Below, piece after piece: positions 12,905-12,908 of a stretch of 12,908 bases of DNA. The translations under genes were made by a program, and so were the position numbers. The notes below the pieces were generated by a model, which worked only from the letters and a program-made list of their open reading frames with translations, did no database searches and was not told the DNA's origin. This stretch comes from an uncultured Clostridia bacterium (GTDB lineage Bacteria; Bacillota; Clostridia; Lachnospirales; Lachnospiraceae): the NCBI GenBank assembly GCA_947304065.1, contig CAMZAI010000062.1, positions 1-12,908 on the forward strand, given 5' to 3'. How positions within the stretch are numbered: position 1 is the first letter of the stretch; every line of letters starts with the position of its first letter.

Positions 12905-12908
12905 ACAC

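Overview
The window looks like chromosomal DNA from a Gram-positive anaerobe of the class Clostridia, most plausibly a gut or rumen Lachnospiraceae-like bacterium. The grounds are strong AGGAGG-type ribosome binding sites, moderate to slightly high GC, a HrcA/CIRCE heat-shock operator, a YbiT-type ABC-F protein, a cytoplasmic plant-polysaccharide esterase/GH43 protein, and a small protein resembling clostridial DUF5721. This placement comes from protein families and motifs, not from a database search. I saw no insertion sequence, prophage, CRISPR array or rRNA.

Layout. (1) 1-1190: the C-terminal end of a gene that may encode an SPFH/flotillin-like protein, a NADK2-like NAD kinase homologue, and a strong terminator. 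(2) 1229-4036: a single-gene unit for a 922-residue fusion of a type B carboxylesterase, a GH43 glycosidase and a CBM6-like module, ending at a bidirectional terminator. (3) 4059-4589: a 70-residue dicluster ferredoxin on the minus strand, with divergent promoters shared with the next unit. (4) 4590-8492: a tight three-gene run of an ABC-F ATPase, a GH13 debranching-enzyme homologue and a DUF5721-like protein. (5) 8533-11999: a heat-shock unit with a perfect CIRCE operator, a sigma-A promoter and a folded leader, then htpG and a PAS/degenerate histidine-kinase/receiver protein. (6) 12034-12904: a single-pass membrane protein of unknown function, a terminator and tRNA-Thr(CGT), all on the minus strand.

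The recurring theme is enzyme-like proteins that have lost key residues. The ABC-F protein has one canonical composite ATP site, while every element I checked at the other is altered except Walker B. The GH13 homologue has lost its nucleophile, its acid/base and the region I loop. The protein after htpG looks like a hybrid histidine kinase without its phosphorylatable His, without an ATPase domain, and with a substituted receiver pocket. None of these frames is interrupted, so they look like maintained proteins with binding or regulatory roles rather than decaying genes.

The best candidates for something little described are the ABC-F/pseudo-GH13/DUF5721 run and the CIRCE-controlled htpG unit that carries the pseudo-kinase gene.
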